A stretch of DNA of 64,000 bases from Oegoconia quadripuncta (GCA_949316235.1 OX438748.1:24554575-24618574); one strand, 5' to 3'; counted from the stretch's first letter, positions 9,847 through 24,800 are shown. Notes: a model not told the origin generated them from the letters alone. Made by a program: numbers and translations.

Positions 9847-12800
9847 GTGAGTAAGATACAGGCATCAACGGTCCCAATGCCTATAGGGCCCCATAGTCGC
9901 CACAGCGTCCTCTCACTGGCGCGGTCAGTGTTAGGGCACGTCTATATACATTTTCATATTAGTGTTCCCGAGTTTGGAGTATCAGTGGATCCCGATTGTT
10001 ATCAATTGACGGCAGCAGTTAAGCCAATTTGATCGTCTTCGGGGGCGGTTCATAAACACATGTGGCCGCTAGACTGACACAAAACCAGCAATCCGCACCA
10101 GGGCCTCGTGCGGATATGGTCTATATATACTCTCTTAGAGAGATTGTCTGTTCCCAATCAATAGCAAGGTAGGGCACCGTCTACATTCAGTATACCACTA
10201 TTGATTCTTGTTAATAGCGTTACATTCGGAGTGAGACGGGATTGTAGCCTAATAGTGGACACGTAAAGCTGTTGATGATAAAGGTATTCAGTTCTACTTA
10301 GTTAGGTCTTGGATAAAAAAACTTGAAGTATTACATCAATTTCGAAATCCATTGTAATAGTACAACAATACAGTGACCAACAGTTGTATACTAGGTAAAA
10401 AGTTTGCGAGCGACCGCCAAAAATTAGCCGTTTTCGTTCGTTCGTTTTCGACCGCTACATTTGGTATCACATAAGCGCCTTAGAAGTAAATTATGGGCGA
10501 TTGAGTCGAGTGAATGTTTATATAAATATTTATGTACGTTTGTCCGTTATCTAGTATCCATAGTACAAACTTTGCTTTTGGGACTAGATGTTCGGTGTAA
10601 GTGTCCGAAATATTATTTAAAAAACATGACAGATCTTATTATCGCGGTGCGTATATTTTTTGATGTTAAATGAAAGGAAAATACTCCGAAAAAAACTCTG
10701 CTAGCATGACTAAAATATTCTCCTACTGAATATTACATGGATATTTGCGAAAATGACGGGCCACTTGATACGAATAACCCTTACAGATTTCGATTAGTTG
10801 GTGAATATATGTAATTGGTGACAAAATCAAAAAAAAATACACTAACTGTAGCTCCGCTTGATAACGCAAAAAATTTTAGCAAGTAGCAGTTAATGTTTCA
10901 AGTGTGGAGAAATGTTTGGAAACATTGCGGAAGTTTCGAAACATTTATAAATGTTTCTAAAACGTTCGTAAAAAATAAATAAATCCGTTGTTGTTAAATT
11001 TTATTTAGATACTTATAATTTTACATATGCAAATTATTTTAGATTAATTTATTTATACAAACATTTATAAACACAAACATCTACAGGTAAAAAATTGCGT
11101 CTAGCGCATCTCCTCGAGGCGGCATTGTGCCCAACAGGCAAGCGGCGTTCCCGCGCTGAATAGCGAGACTTATTCTCTGAGCTAGGAAGCCGCCCGCTCT
11201 GCGGTCACCAGAAGCCTCGATGAGACGCACCGACAGTTCTTGGACCAGGCGTCTTGTCTCAGGGCCCCAGGGTCCCATCGTCCGTCATCCGTTATTGTTG
11301 AATGTTGAGAAAGTTTGTGTCTCGTAATTGCGTACATTAGCGACATTTTATGGCATTTTTGTTCGTAGCGCGTTAATGGACACCCTCATAACCCCGCTGT
11401 CCGACCGCGCGGAGGAGTGGCGGCGAGGCGGCGGGCCCGCGGCGGGCGCGCTGAGCCGCGAGCACGCGCGCGAGTGCAAGCGCGCGCGCGCAGAGCTGCG
11501 GCGCCGCATGCACGACGCGCAGCGGCACGCCAGGAAGGCGCGCCGGGCCCCGCCAGACGCCAAGCGACGGGCCGACGTCTCTATGCAGGTGAGTCAGATG
11601 TAGCTCAGACGTCTATAGCATCTGTGACACCTGTAGGTTTATTAAATAATAATAAATAAAATAAAAAGATATTCATTCACCCACTTAAAAAAATTATACT
11701 ACATGATCATTAATTATAGTAAAATTTTCTAACGTAGTGGACAAATAGGTTGGAGCCTCAGCCAAAAAAGCTGTTTTTCAGTCTCCACCTCGTGCATTCA
11801 GTGCAGAACGCATAACACGTTAGAAGTTGTTGCACACTACAATACTATTGGCTACAAGCTACATGCATACAAGCATTAAAGGACCAAAACTTAGGAGAGA
11901 TAAAAATTTTGATATAATAATAATTGACGAAAGACACCTACAATTCCTATACAATTAGAAAGTCAACTAACAAAATCTCAAATAATAGAACTGGCTGGCA
12001 CGTCATACTTCGGCATCACAGATGCCCAGTTACTGGAAGACTTCTGTTTGCATAAAAGCAATTCCTTACATTTTCTTTTGAATGTGCAAAACGAGTTGGT
12101 TTGTTTGATTGGTGGAGGTAAGTCGTTCCAGCACTTGGACGCCGCGAACCGAAAACTACCCCTGAATGCAACTAAGCGAGTTACGAGTTCAGCCAAACTG
12201 ATCTCGTTATAATAAACTATAGCTCTGTCGCTGTTACTCGCAGCGGGAGCAGGGTTAGGTTAGAGTTCGATAATTAGAATAGTTTACGTAAACTTATAAT
12301 AGCCCCACTGGTAGAGGAATCTGTAGTGATAACACCAGCCGTCGTACTCTAAATTGTTTGATGTATTGTCTTAACTGTATTGGCGGTCGTTCTCCACTTC
12401 TACATGCATGCATCATGCAATATCGAGAGTCTCGATCGATTCGAGACTTACTACTATAGTAGCTATCGACCTTTGATATCTGTACCTTTCGATCGACGCC
12501 TATCGAACGTAACGATTATAATCACCCAGCACCAGTGTATAAAATAAATAATCTAGTATATAATAAAATAAAAAAAATGTTTTAACTTACCGTCAGCGTC
12601 CGATCGGCGTCCGTGTTTTCACCTTAGGCTTCACTGAAAACCAGCGTTGTAGTCCAACTCCTAGACTGCAACTTATGCTGAGAAGGAGACCTTCTTTGAT
12701 ACCACTTTGCGACACCGAAAATTAATTTTTAAGGACTTTAGTCTATAAGGGAAACTGCTTAGCTATTTTTATTGTATACTGTAAACTACATTATGAGATA

Positions 12801-15800
12801 GGAGTACCTATTCTAACACATGAAACTGTTTTGTGTACTAAACACTGTTTTGTCACTTTTATCTCACTCGGTCCCAAACTCACTGTGTATATTTTCACAC
12901 TTTATGTAAAAATAATATGTGTGTCGCTAAATGGGTCAAATACACGATTCTTATTCTTACATATTGTCTACCAACGCTGGTGTTTACTTCTTCATTTCGA
13001 CATAATGCCTACCAATGCTGGTGTTCGATCCCCACTTCGACATGATGTCTATATGCGTGTGTACGTTCCCCATTTCGGAATATTTTGGTAACAATCGTAG
13101 TATTCCTTCTCCATTTCGACGTATTGTTGCGCCATTACTAATGACGAATTTTCTTATGTACACATATATTCTCTATGAACCACGAGACTGAGTTTATATC
13201 TATAGAGGATATTACTGGACAGTAAACCTGTGTGACGAAAATGTTTTTAACAATGTATGTAATACATATGTAAATGATTTGTATTGCATTTCACGTTACA
13301 GGATGTCCAGGAAAGGAAACAACAGTTGGAGGAGATGGAAGAGAAGGCAGTGAAAGCTGCACTGGTTGAGGAGAGGAGCCGCTTCTGTCACTTCGTGTCG
13401 CTGCTCAACCCTGTGGTGGTGTGTGTCTATTTATTCATATATATAACTTCATGGCATTTATCCCCAATGGGGTGGTCATAGCCATCCCAAACATATGCGT
13501 TTGTATGTTTCAAACGTTATGGTTTATAGCTTGAAACAACATATATGGTTAATTGTTCATAATTATATTAAAATGATCCGGCAAGCGCAGCGTAGGACGT
13601 CCATTCACAATGTGAGACGACCTAATAAAGGCCGCTTCCAACCGGGTGCTATGGAGATCTATGGCGGAGGCATATGTTGTAGTGGCTGTCCTATGGCTGA
13701 TATGATGATGATGACACACGTGATAGGGAGTGCGCCCATCACCTCTGTTACGTGCAAATACAGATGTTTCTTGTGTAACGTCTCTGGTAGCCTTTTGAAG
13801 AGATGGATTGATTCAGATCTTTTTACGTGCTGGAAATTATAGAGCACCATCTATTTTTCTATTTATTACATAATTTAATAGCTCACATTCGATACTTTAT
13901 CAATATTCAACAACGTAACCTTATAATGGCGGGTCATCGATCATCTACACTATAGCACGTAATACAATAACAAATGTTAAAGGCATATGCGTGAATTTCA
14001 TCATACTTAGCAGGATTTTTAAGAGGGTTTATTCCGTCCAGTGGCGCCCTCATTCGATAAATTAAGATTACTTTTTGTTTTAAGCTGTGCCAAACAGTTG
14101 ACGAAGACGCGTCATAATTACCATCGTACATTTAAAAAGAAGATCCAACTATATTGTCTCTCATTACGACACAATTTATTAATGGGCAGGTAGCACAGAT
14201 TATCTTATACATAGTAAAGTCACCTTTATCCCAAATGGGGTGGTCAGAGATATCCCAAACATTACGTGTCCCAAACATTAGAAAATTTATTGGTCGTAAA
14301 ACACCTTTCTAAATATACAGAGGGCGGAGTGTGAGTTTTGTTTCGAGTTAACTTTATACCGCGTTCACGTGACGATTTGTATGGAGAAATGGGCCTCTAG
14401 CGGATAGTTTGCAAAACGATTTTTTTCATAGGTACTTTTTTCGTAAACGCGAACGCGATGGTAAAGTTAATAACGACGGTGTGCCGATGGCCGTTAAAAC
14501 GTGCAAGTCTTTATATGACATAATTCCTCTTTATCTATGTGTATGTGCTAATGTATTGCCTGTAATATTTTCAGGAGTGTGAAGTGGCAATGCTAGCGGA
14601 AGTGGGACATCTGCAAGAAGGTACAGAGCAGTTGACGCGGCAGTGTGCTGAGCCACGAACTTTGCCGGCTGGCAGTCTGCAGGTAAACTTTTGTATTTTA
14701 AGGTGCTGTTATTACCATGTATTAGTGGCATGTAATGGCCAAAGGAGCGTCGGGCGGTCTTCCAATTTGGGAGGTACGGGTTCGATTCTCAGGCAGGCCA
14801 AGTACCAATAAAATAAAAAAGAAATAAATAAATATCCTTAGACATACACACAGCGCCATCTAGTTCCACAGTAAGCAACTATAGGCTTGTGTTGTGTATA
14901 CCAGATGGTTGAAATACTACACAAATATATTTCGTTTACTAAATAAATACTAATTATAAATGAAAACATCCATAACTCGGGTACACATGTCCGCATTCAT
15001 CACACAAACATATGCCCCTAGCGGGATTCGAACCCGCAACCTTTTGGTATAGTGGTCAGAGTTGCTAACCACTACACCAAACAGGTCGTTGAGTACCAAT
15101 GAGTTTTTAAATTTAATTACTTATATGCATTTATACGACTGCTCTTAAACGATGAAGGAAAACATCGTGAGGAAAACTGCATGTCTGAGAAATAAAAATT
15201 GTAAGGCATGTGAAGTCCCCAACCAGCACTGGGCCAGCGTGGTGGACATATACTCCCTCATTATAGGAAGGAAGACCTATTTCCCTGCAGTGGAATGTTT
15301 ACAGGCTGCGATGTTTAATGGCCATCGATAGATTGTAACACTGGTGTCGCACTCGTTATTCGTTTTCGATTAGCCAAGTTAAGCAATGTCGGTGCGGTCA
15401 GTAAAGTATATATATATATATATAATTTGAAGTCTAATACAGCACCCTGACAACTTAATACAGAAACTTATATATCTGTAAAATAAAAATATAGTATTAT
15501 TTTACAGATATATAAGTTTCTGTATTAAGTTGTCAGGGTGCTGTATTAGGCTTCACATTATTACAGGTTAATTACGTTGTGACCAATGATGTTGGGTTCA
15601 CAATTATAAATGTCTAGTATAATGTTTTTTATTTATAAAATATATTTGTGTAGTTTATCAACCATCTGGTATCCATAATACAAGCCAAGTTGCTTAGTGC
15701 GAAACTAGATGGCGCTGTGTGTATGTGCGAAGATATTTATTATTATTTATTATTACAAGTTTGTTTGTATATGACAAGATATTGTAAACTTGTTTGTGGT

Positions 15801-18800
15801 CCTAATTAATAAATAAAAAAAAAATAAGATTTCGTTTATAAAGCATAGTTATTGTTACCAGGTGATATGCGACATAAAGTCCAGTCACAGCGTGTGGGCC
15901 GAGAGCGGCTCGGACCCGCACTCCCCGCCGCCCTCCCGCCTCGGCAGCCGCAAGTCCTCGCTCACATCCATCTGCAGCCTCAACAGCTGCTCCAGCGACC
16001 AGCACCAAGGTTAGTTATAGATTAGGTCATCCCGTAGCGATCCTTGGATCATAAACACATGGGAGGTGTGTTGTATCCGTTGTGTCGGGCAGGAGACACT
16101 AGAACCCCAAATAAGTTTCACCGTACCATGACTGACAATGGCCATTACTAGAAATCGTACCCCAGAAAATCTCAAAATCCATTAAAACTAGATGGCGCTG
16201 ATTCTGACATCATAATCATCATAATGAATGATTCTAATATCATAAATCTAACTAATGTTATAAATGTGAAAGTTTCGATCTTTGTTGCTCGATCACCGCT
16301 AAACGGATGAACAGATTTGGTATAGGCAGCATATTTGATATGAGGGCAGGCTGAAAACCAGTGCTGAGTGATTCACGTCACTCAGTGTTTACTGAGACTG
16401 TCCCCCACACACGCACTCATTGTAGTACCTAGTTAGTCATAGAGCCGTGTTGGTGGATCGATCTTGAGACTGGGATCTCTCTCTCTCGGATCCATCTCGG
16501 TCTCGAGAGCGGTTTGTGGGATGCGGACCTTGATTTCCTCTGTTTTGATTTCTTGCATGTTGTTGTGGTTTTTTTTTTCGGTGTGTGGAAATAAATGGTT
16601 TAAATGGTATATAGGTAGAATATACGCTGGATAGAAGACAGGATTTTTTTTATCCCGATAAAGTGAGTAGTTCCCGCGGGATAAACAAATTTCCGCGATA
16701 AAGTTATTTCACGCAGACGAAGCCGCGGGCGGAAAGCTAGTCATAGGAATAAATGACAAAGACTAAAAGAAAAATATGCAAAGCAGTCAGAGCAGAAATT
16801 TAAACGCCACATTAAAGAAACTCTGTGTAAGAAGGGTTATTACAGGATAAATGATTATTTAGGCGATAAGGAGGTCTGGTGTTAGCTGGTCGTTATGTTA
16901 ATTGCTTTTGTTTTGTAATATGTAATATAAAATGTAATATTATTGTAAAGATGGAAATCAATTGAAGACATGTGTTGTTACGGAGTTTCTTGTCGCTTCT
17001 TCTCCCTAACCAAAACACCATGTGAAGCGATGTAGTTTAAAAAAAAATAACATGTTGACTTTCAATAAGTGATATTTTTGTATCCTACATTGATTTTGAC
17101 GTAGCTGAAGGGCGACGGATGGGGCACCTGACTCGAAGTACTGATAGTCAGTGGGGGTTTAAGGTTTTCTTGGGGAGACCACGTATCGGCAAGCGCCCCC
17201 ACAAGGTGATGATGACGGTCGCCGAAACTTGGTAAATGCAGGCCGCTTCCAATAGGTCGCTCTAAAAGTATACTAACTTACCTCACTGGTTTCAAACTCA
17301 TACTATGGTGTGTGGGTTCGTCACAGCAGCGGTACTGTCAGCGGCAATAACTCTCATAGGCGTATCAGTGGCGTATAACCGGCGGCAACCGTCTCGGCAG
17401 ACTGGCTTGAAGCAGTAGTCTAATTATATTATGCTAGTCTATACATTCACAGTCTCACTATATCCATAATTATTATTTTGTATATTTACACTACACTATA
17501 CATACACTAACCCGATTATAATTATTTATTATTATGCTGTTCATTATTGTACCCCACGTGGCGTCCGTGCGTCACTGGCCATTTGGGCGCACTGAAAACC
17601 AGCGCTGAGATTTCTCGCAGCATGAGCTGAGTGCTAACCCATTTGTGCACGCCGCAACACGTGACAGCATTGACGGGATCTTCTTCATAATTGTATTTCT
17701 ATTTTAGCTATAATTTACTACTTCTTTGTTTTTGTATCGTGTTGTGGCGTTCATAATAAGGGCTCGGGTTCCTAGTAAAGGGCCAACGCTTATTGAATCT
17801 TCACAAAATATTCCTTACTACTCCATGTAGGGCAAATGCTGGTGTGAGATGTCCTCTAAGACGCTGAGTAAACACGTATAATGATCATTTTTTAGATTTC
17901 GACATATTTTCATTATCATACCACAGATTTAGGAGTTCTGTTATTGGAGAGTTATTGCACGGGTAATATTGTTTGGTTTGTGTAGCAGCACATTGTAACA
18001 ATGTAATGATACGGATGTACTTATTGTAAACTTCATAACTTGTAAGTCTTGTGAAATACTGTATTACTTACCTTGTGGATAGTGTCGTGGACTGTGTATA
18101 TACTTAACACCTACAGAAAATGTTAATAATGTAACTATGTATGTTAACTGTCACAAATAAATAAAATAAAATAAAATAAAAATAATAAACTATTCTTATT
18201 CTTTTCTTATTCTATATGGGGGAGGCCTATGATAAGTAACGGATCGTCATGATAATGACGATGAATCTGCTCTATTCCAGTGTCGGGATCGACGGTCAGC
18301 TGCTCGACTCCAATATCGAACGCGTCCTCTGGCGGTACGTTACCGGCGCCCGCCAACGAATCCCACTGCCTGTCGCAGGTTAGTGGAACCTTCTGTTGCC
18401 AGCCTCGTCTATGCCGGGAACATTTTGTACATCACAGGAACTAGTTGCAATGCCTGTGACGACACTTGTTGACATACATATAAAAAAATCCTATGAAATT
18501 GGAGTTTTTTTTCTTCGTTAATCAAATGTACCAATTCCTGCGATTTTCAAAGCTATATCTATATAATTTGTTTTTTATTTGGAAAATGGAATATTATTTC
18601 AAGGTTTCACATGAAATATTTTTTAATTTCTGGGCTAAATCACATAATAAAAAAAAATTGAACAGAGCTCTTTTCATGTGCTACCCATAATCATTTCTTA
18701 GATTCGCTGAAAGTTTTATAAAGCGGTTACTTTTAAAAATTAACGCTGCCTATACTTAAGTTAATGTTATCCGATAATACACACAAAGTTTAGCTAAATT

Positions 18801-21800
18801 TGGAATTGCCGTTCCCAAAAAAAAAAAACAAATATGTTTGTATCAAGAAAACAGTCTTAAAGAAATTCTTCATACAAAACGCCAATTTCATAGGTAAGGA
18901 CCTAATATTAATTAGTTCTGTATAAATTTTAATTTAGCATAAGGTGAAAACACATTAATACACTAAGCATGTAACGAATGTTTGTAGTCGCATTATTTTA
19001 AACATTCGCATCAACATTCCTTTTCTTCTTTATGAATGCCACAATAGAGGATAGATGACTTTGGCTTCTATTATTGGCATTGCAGAACTGTACGCATCTC
19101 TCTCTCTCTTATCAACATGCTAGTGGATCGGAGAGAGATGCAAATAGTAGGGCACGCCGTTAAGTGACGCAGTTCTTATGGAGCCAGACTTCAAAATAGT
19201 AGTTGGCATGTTACTCGAGTTGTTATATTTTATTGTTTTTCTTATGTAAGTAGATAGTTTTTTGATGTAATTTTAGAGCGCTTTATTTGTCTTAGTTCTT
19301 TTTTTACATATTAGTTACAAACTTTGCATCATACCATAGACGAGAGATAGTCGTAGATTAGTAATTCTAGATAACCGCAAGAAAGTCGTCCAAAAATAGA
19401 CGGCATGACATGACATGTGATGGTATATTTTATCTACATATCTTCGTCTATGGTGTGTAATGTATGGTAGTATTGTGCACCTTATGCTATGGCCATATTA
19501 TCGCGATAATTCGTCTCGTCTCCTCGGGATAAAAACTACGTCTTCCGTCTTCTTTTATATATGAATAAAATGTATCCCCTTGACCTCAATCACATCTGTA
19601 CCGTGTACCGAGTTATGGACGTTATTCATTTATATATCGTCGTAATCGTCGAACAAAGGCGGATCTGCAAACTGTCAAGTTTCCAGGAGAGCGTTTTGAA
19701 GGTTAGAAACCAGTTTTTTTGCAACTGTCAAAAATCGACTGAGCTGATATATTTCAAATTTGGGAATATTATTAACGTTGAGATCTATTTTTATATGAAC
19801 TACGAAATGTTCTCCTGAAATGCTCAGTTTCTGCAGAAAATCACATGCGTCATTGTTCTGTAGACAACTCGGGTATGTATGTGATAATACGTCGTTGTTC
19901 TGCGTTTTCTTTCTATCTATACTGAGACGTATGTCTCTTTAAGTCAGTATTCTACGGAACCTCTGCAATGACTTTTTGTCGGATGTTGAAGAAAGATGGA
20001 GGAATTAAATAAAATAATGTTATATTTATGTCTAATAATTATGTATTTATCAAAAGGAAAACCTTTGTCTTCTTATCTAGGCATAATATCAAAGGATATT
20101 ATGAAAAAATTAACAGTACTAGCTTCTTGGTATAATAACATATCTTTCCATACAAACTAAAATCAAAAAAGCAACAAACAAAGATTAAACATTTATCATC
20201 TCCTCGACAACACTAAGGACCGTATTTCCCAATGTTGCTCAAGCGTAGATCTGCGCTTGAGCATAGTTAGAGAGAAATGCCGATGTGCAAGCTACATAAA
20301 GCTGTCCCTTTTTAACTATTCTCTCTGCTTGAGTAACATTATGTAATAAGGGCCCTAAGTGTAATTCGTAGCACAGTTTCAAAATGTTGACAGGCTATCT
20401 AATGTAAATACCTACAAAAACCTATAGACCGCCTTAAACGTTTATTATTGTATTCTTGACAACCTAATGTAATACAATAACTATAAAATAGACGACTCGA
20501 CTCATCATAATCCGATTCCATCTCTGCAACCCGACCATGCGGCAACCCTTGGAAAAAGTTGTGATTTCTGCTGGGTATGATACCCGAATGTGCAAGAATA
20601 CGCTTTATCTATAACGATATTATTATCGCCACGGTTTCTCGTTTTCTTACCAATGACCAGGGTCATGGGCTCCTCGTCCAGACCATACTTGTATTGTAGA
20701 TTTTAGTTGTATTCAACTACTACCTCTCTAATTTTGTTCCATGCTACTTTTTGGCCAGTTTTTATTCAACAGTAGCATTTTGAAGTCAAAAACATCCTCC
20801 TGAGTAAGGTCTCTAACCCGGTATGGTTTATCAGTAGTCTTGGCCCATCTTATTACAATCTTCCATTCTTCTGGAGTGTATATCACCACAGCTCTTTCAA
20901 TGACGGAGTGTACGCTGTCTCCTTCGTTCTGTGTATGTCCCCTTTCAAGGAAACGATGAGTTACCTTAACTAAGAATTTTTCAGTCGCGAAACCATACAT
21001 TGCAAGCATAATCCTATTTTTGTTTTGGCCAGCACAGTTGCCTGACCAACACTGAACTCCCCTTTGCAGCAAATGTTTTTATGAAGTCGTGAGCCACGTT
21101 TTGCAACTCGTCCCACACATAGCAAAAACACAGTCATATTATAGCAAGATCATTTCCGTTTGTAGTATAAAATGCTCATTTGACCATGTGCACATGATTT
21201 GAGAACTTTTTGCAAATCAAATGTCGCACGCACAATCAAACCGTGAGATTGAGCTCCATCATCTTTGTCCTTGCTTTTTAACTGCCGCGCAACTTTTTTG
21301 TTGTGTTGGTGGTTAGTATGTAGGGTGAAGGAGCTGGGCCCGGATAAATGTAATATCTAAGGGAAGAATCGCAAAAGTAACACTATGTTACCTAGCATAC
21401 CTACGTTACCTACATTACCGACACTTAGGGTTTTAGGCAATCCAGCTCTTTCACATAGGCTGGTTAGATCACGATCACTTCACACACGACCATTCATCGA
21501 TTAGTGGTATTTGGTGAGTCCACGGGTGGGATTAGACCAGAGATCGGGACGGCGATGAGCACAGTGCTACTTGTCTGTCAGTGCTCTGTGTGGGACGGGA
21601 CCCAACTGTAAGAGCAGGTATATTATGCATAGGTAAGTAGGTATTACATCGCCTAATGTATTTCCCCAATAGGTCCGATCTTTAACATAGTATATTCCAA
21701 TTTTAGTACGTCGGAGGGATTATAAGTATTCTTGAAAACGTGGCATTAGTCACATGTATCTTTATTTGGAATATGGAACGTCAAATTGAAATGGGAGTTG

Positions 21801-24800
21801 ACTATATCGTCGTATGGGCGTAGAGTTTTTGCTGGATTTTCATGCCTTGCCTGATTGAGCCAGTCTTTTTACAGAATAAATATACGCAATACTCAAACTG
21901 CCATCTAAATACAACCTTGATGATGACTAACGACAGTAATGCGAATGTATTGGTACGAACGACTTAACATGTTCGCATACGGACGTGATCATACCTTCAT
22001 CCACTACCTTTTTGAGGTTGTTGTTGAATCCATGCAAGTCTTTTTCGACAGATGTAATGCCATCGTACTTTTGCCAAGCTGTTCTGATCATCCTCTCAAT
22101 AATAACCAGGGTGTTAAATGTTTTTAACATTGTTTCACGTACTTAAATTATAGTGTGAGATGCGTTTCCATCTTTGGCAGAAAATATGTGTAGGCGTGTC
22201 TTTGATCGAATGTAAGGAATTGAACTATTCTATTAGTGGAATTATTTATACAAAAAGATCAGTTATTTCATTATTTTTAATAAATAATATATATATTGAT
22301 ATTTACATTGTCTAAAAGAAGCACATTATAATCCAATTGCCTTATACTTATTCGTTTATTTTAGTGTTTAATGATTTTTAAAATTGAATAAAGACGTAGA
22401 AACAAAATCCGTCCCTAGTATAAAGTCAGTTGTGTACATCCGACATAATAATGTCCCACGTACAATGCTGGTTCTCATCAACCGTGCTTTAGAATTCCCT
22501 AGAATAGCGCAGGTTAAGTTAATCCGTCACCAAAAAGAATTAATCACAGCTAACAGTCTCATCACTTTGTCATCATAATAACACAACCCTGAAACAATAT
22601 ATATTATTAATAAATGGACATATTTTTTTAACTACAAACTTTGGTACAACGACAGATGTGCTTATCCGTCACGGGTTTTTTGTCTCTCATTTCCCTACAA
22701 CAGAGACGGTTGTGATGATCAGTCATTTTAAAGTGCAAATACCATAAAACGTCCACTTTTATAGATATTAAAATCGCGCTTTATATATTATTAATAATAA
22801 ATTTTAGACATAAAAGAATAGTCATTTCTTACCTGAAATGCAACACGGATAGTTGAGACATTACTTCGAATCTTGTCCTCGATGTGAATAATATTTCTCT
22901 GTTCCTTATTTCTCACTAAATCCAGTAAGCGTTTTGACCTTCTTAAAAACATTTTAATTTAACAATACCAAGGCTAGTTAAATAAAAACATAATATTCAA
23001 ATTTAATAACACAACAAGTTATAAACTCTTCTCAAAACTATAACTTGAGGTCCTGCGTGGAACACGGTCGGTACTACACATCCGTCGCGCGGAGTGAGGG
23101 TGGCGGGGGGAAGGTATGCGAAGTACAACGATGCATGAACAGATACAGCCTTGTCCTACGTTAAAAGATCCAGATCCGCCGATGTTCGATTCTGTAACTT
23201 CGCTATTTTTATGAGTTTAAAAAAAAAAAGAAATTATTATTTAGAGGACCTATTTTAGATTAGTTTCGTATATAAATATAGATTTTGACGAATTGTCCCA
23301 TACGCCGTTGTTCTACGATCATGACGATATGTATTTATTATAATAATTATTTATTGCATCAAAACACAGAGTACAAACAATAGGTCTTGTACAAAGGTGG
23401 TCTTATCTCTTTAAAAGATCCCTTGCAGGCAATCTGAGCATTGAAGTAGGAAACTGAGTAAATTTGGGATTTAGCAGCAAATTGTGTGCAAATGAAAAAA
23501 ATACTACAACAAATAAAAAGAAAAGATAACCAAATAAAAATTTATTTACCATAAAAAAATTTATTTGTTTAATATATTAACCATCTGGTATCCATAATAC
23601 AAGCCTAGTTGCTTAGAGTGGAACTAGATGGCGCTGTGTGTATATGTCCAAACATATTAATTATATATTTCCCCATAACAAATTTAAAACCTTGTAAATA
23701 ATTTCACTTACGTCCAATCACAGGACACTGTTTCCTCTTTGTATTTGCTTTGTTTTTATTTGCGTTTCATTATGTTTTGTTTTATTTGCGTGGTCGTAGT
23801 CAGCATTCCGGCTATCGAGTGTGTGCAGTGCTGACTCTGGCTTCCGTTCGCAGGACGCGCTGCAGCGACGTTCGCTCTACGTTGAAAATGTAATTTATGC
23901 TTAATTATGATTTTTTTTATTTAAATTTGATTTTGCTTATTATTATTTGGTGACTTTTTAACCGTCTCCAAAAAAGAACGTTCTATGTTCGTCTGTATGT
24001 ATTTTTTATGTATGTTTTGGACGACCGATTTGTGTAGTGGATAGTGACCCTATTTGCGAAACTAATGGTTGCGGTTTCGAATCCCGCGACGGGTAAATGT
24101 TTGTGTGATGAATACGAACATTTATAACCGAGTCATTGATGTTTATGTATTTATTTAACGCTTTATTGAATATAAGCGTACACATTAAACTAAACAAAAA
24201 ACAGGACATATAAAATATACAAAAGGCGAGGTTATCTCTATAAGAGATCTCTTCCAGCAAACCTCAGTAAGGAGACAATTGAGGAGTAGGTAACTTAAAA
24301 GTTAAAAGGGAGTATACTTTCAAAAACAGGTACGTTTTTATTTTATCTTTTATTTTATTGATAATACAGAATCAACAGTATCATTATAAAAAATATTACA
24401 CAAAATTTACAAGCCAAAGTCATGCCAATTACAGATTCACACTTTTCATTACAATTCTCTTAAAAATTAATTAGGTACATTTAGTTAGTTTGGGACTAGA
24501 TGACTTGTGTAAGTGTCCAAAACATTTCTATTTTGTTTTTTGTTTGATAGGGTTTATCACCAGGACGGTCCCATATATATTTTGTTAACATATGATGATG
24601 TACTCTGGATATGGACAGTGGATCCTTACTGAAGTCGGTTGTTTTGGCAATTTGTGGTGGTTCAAGTATTGCTGACTTCTCTAAGCTAAAACAAGTTTTA
24701 GAGCGGCACTGTCGTGCCTTATTCCAGGAAGAAAGACTTTAAAACTGGTTTGAGTTTCGTTTTGAGACCAACCTCAGCGATATACCATCCCTAATTCATT

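Noticed and set aside
11348..11659. Arg-rich open frames on both strands over mim exon 2
   Set aside because: Artefacts of extreme GC content; the mim frame has the matching splice phases and I-BAR similarity.
12966..13127. CRISPR-like regularly spaced repeats
   Set aside because: Units are contiguous with no unique spacers; a minisatellite in a eukaryotic genome.
15802..16008. 68-codon minus-strand frame
   Set aside because: Shadow of mim exon 5.
22384..22578. 64-codon plus-strand frame in mim intron 6
   Set aside because: No matching acceptor and donor in mim phase and no recognised motif; likely chance.
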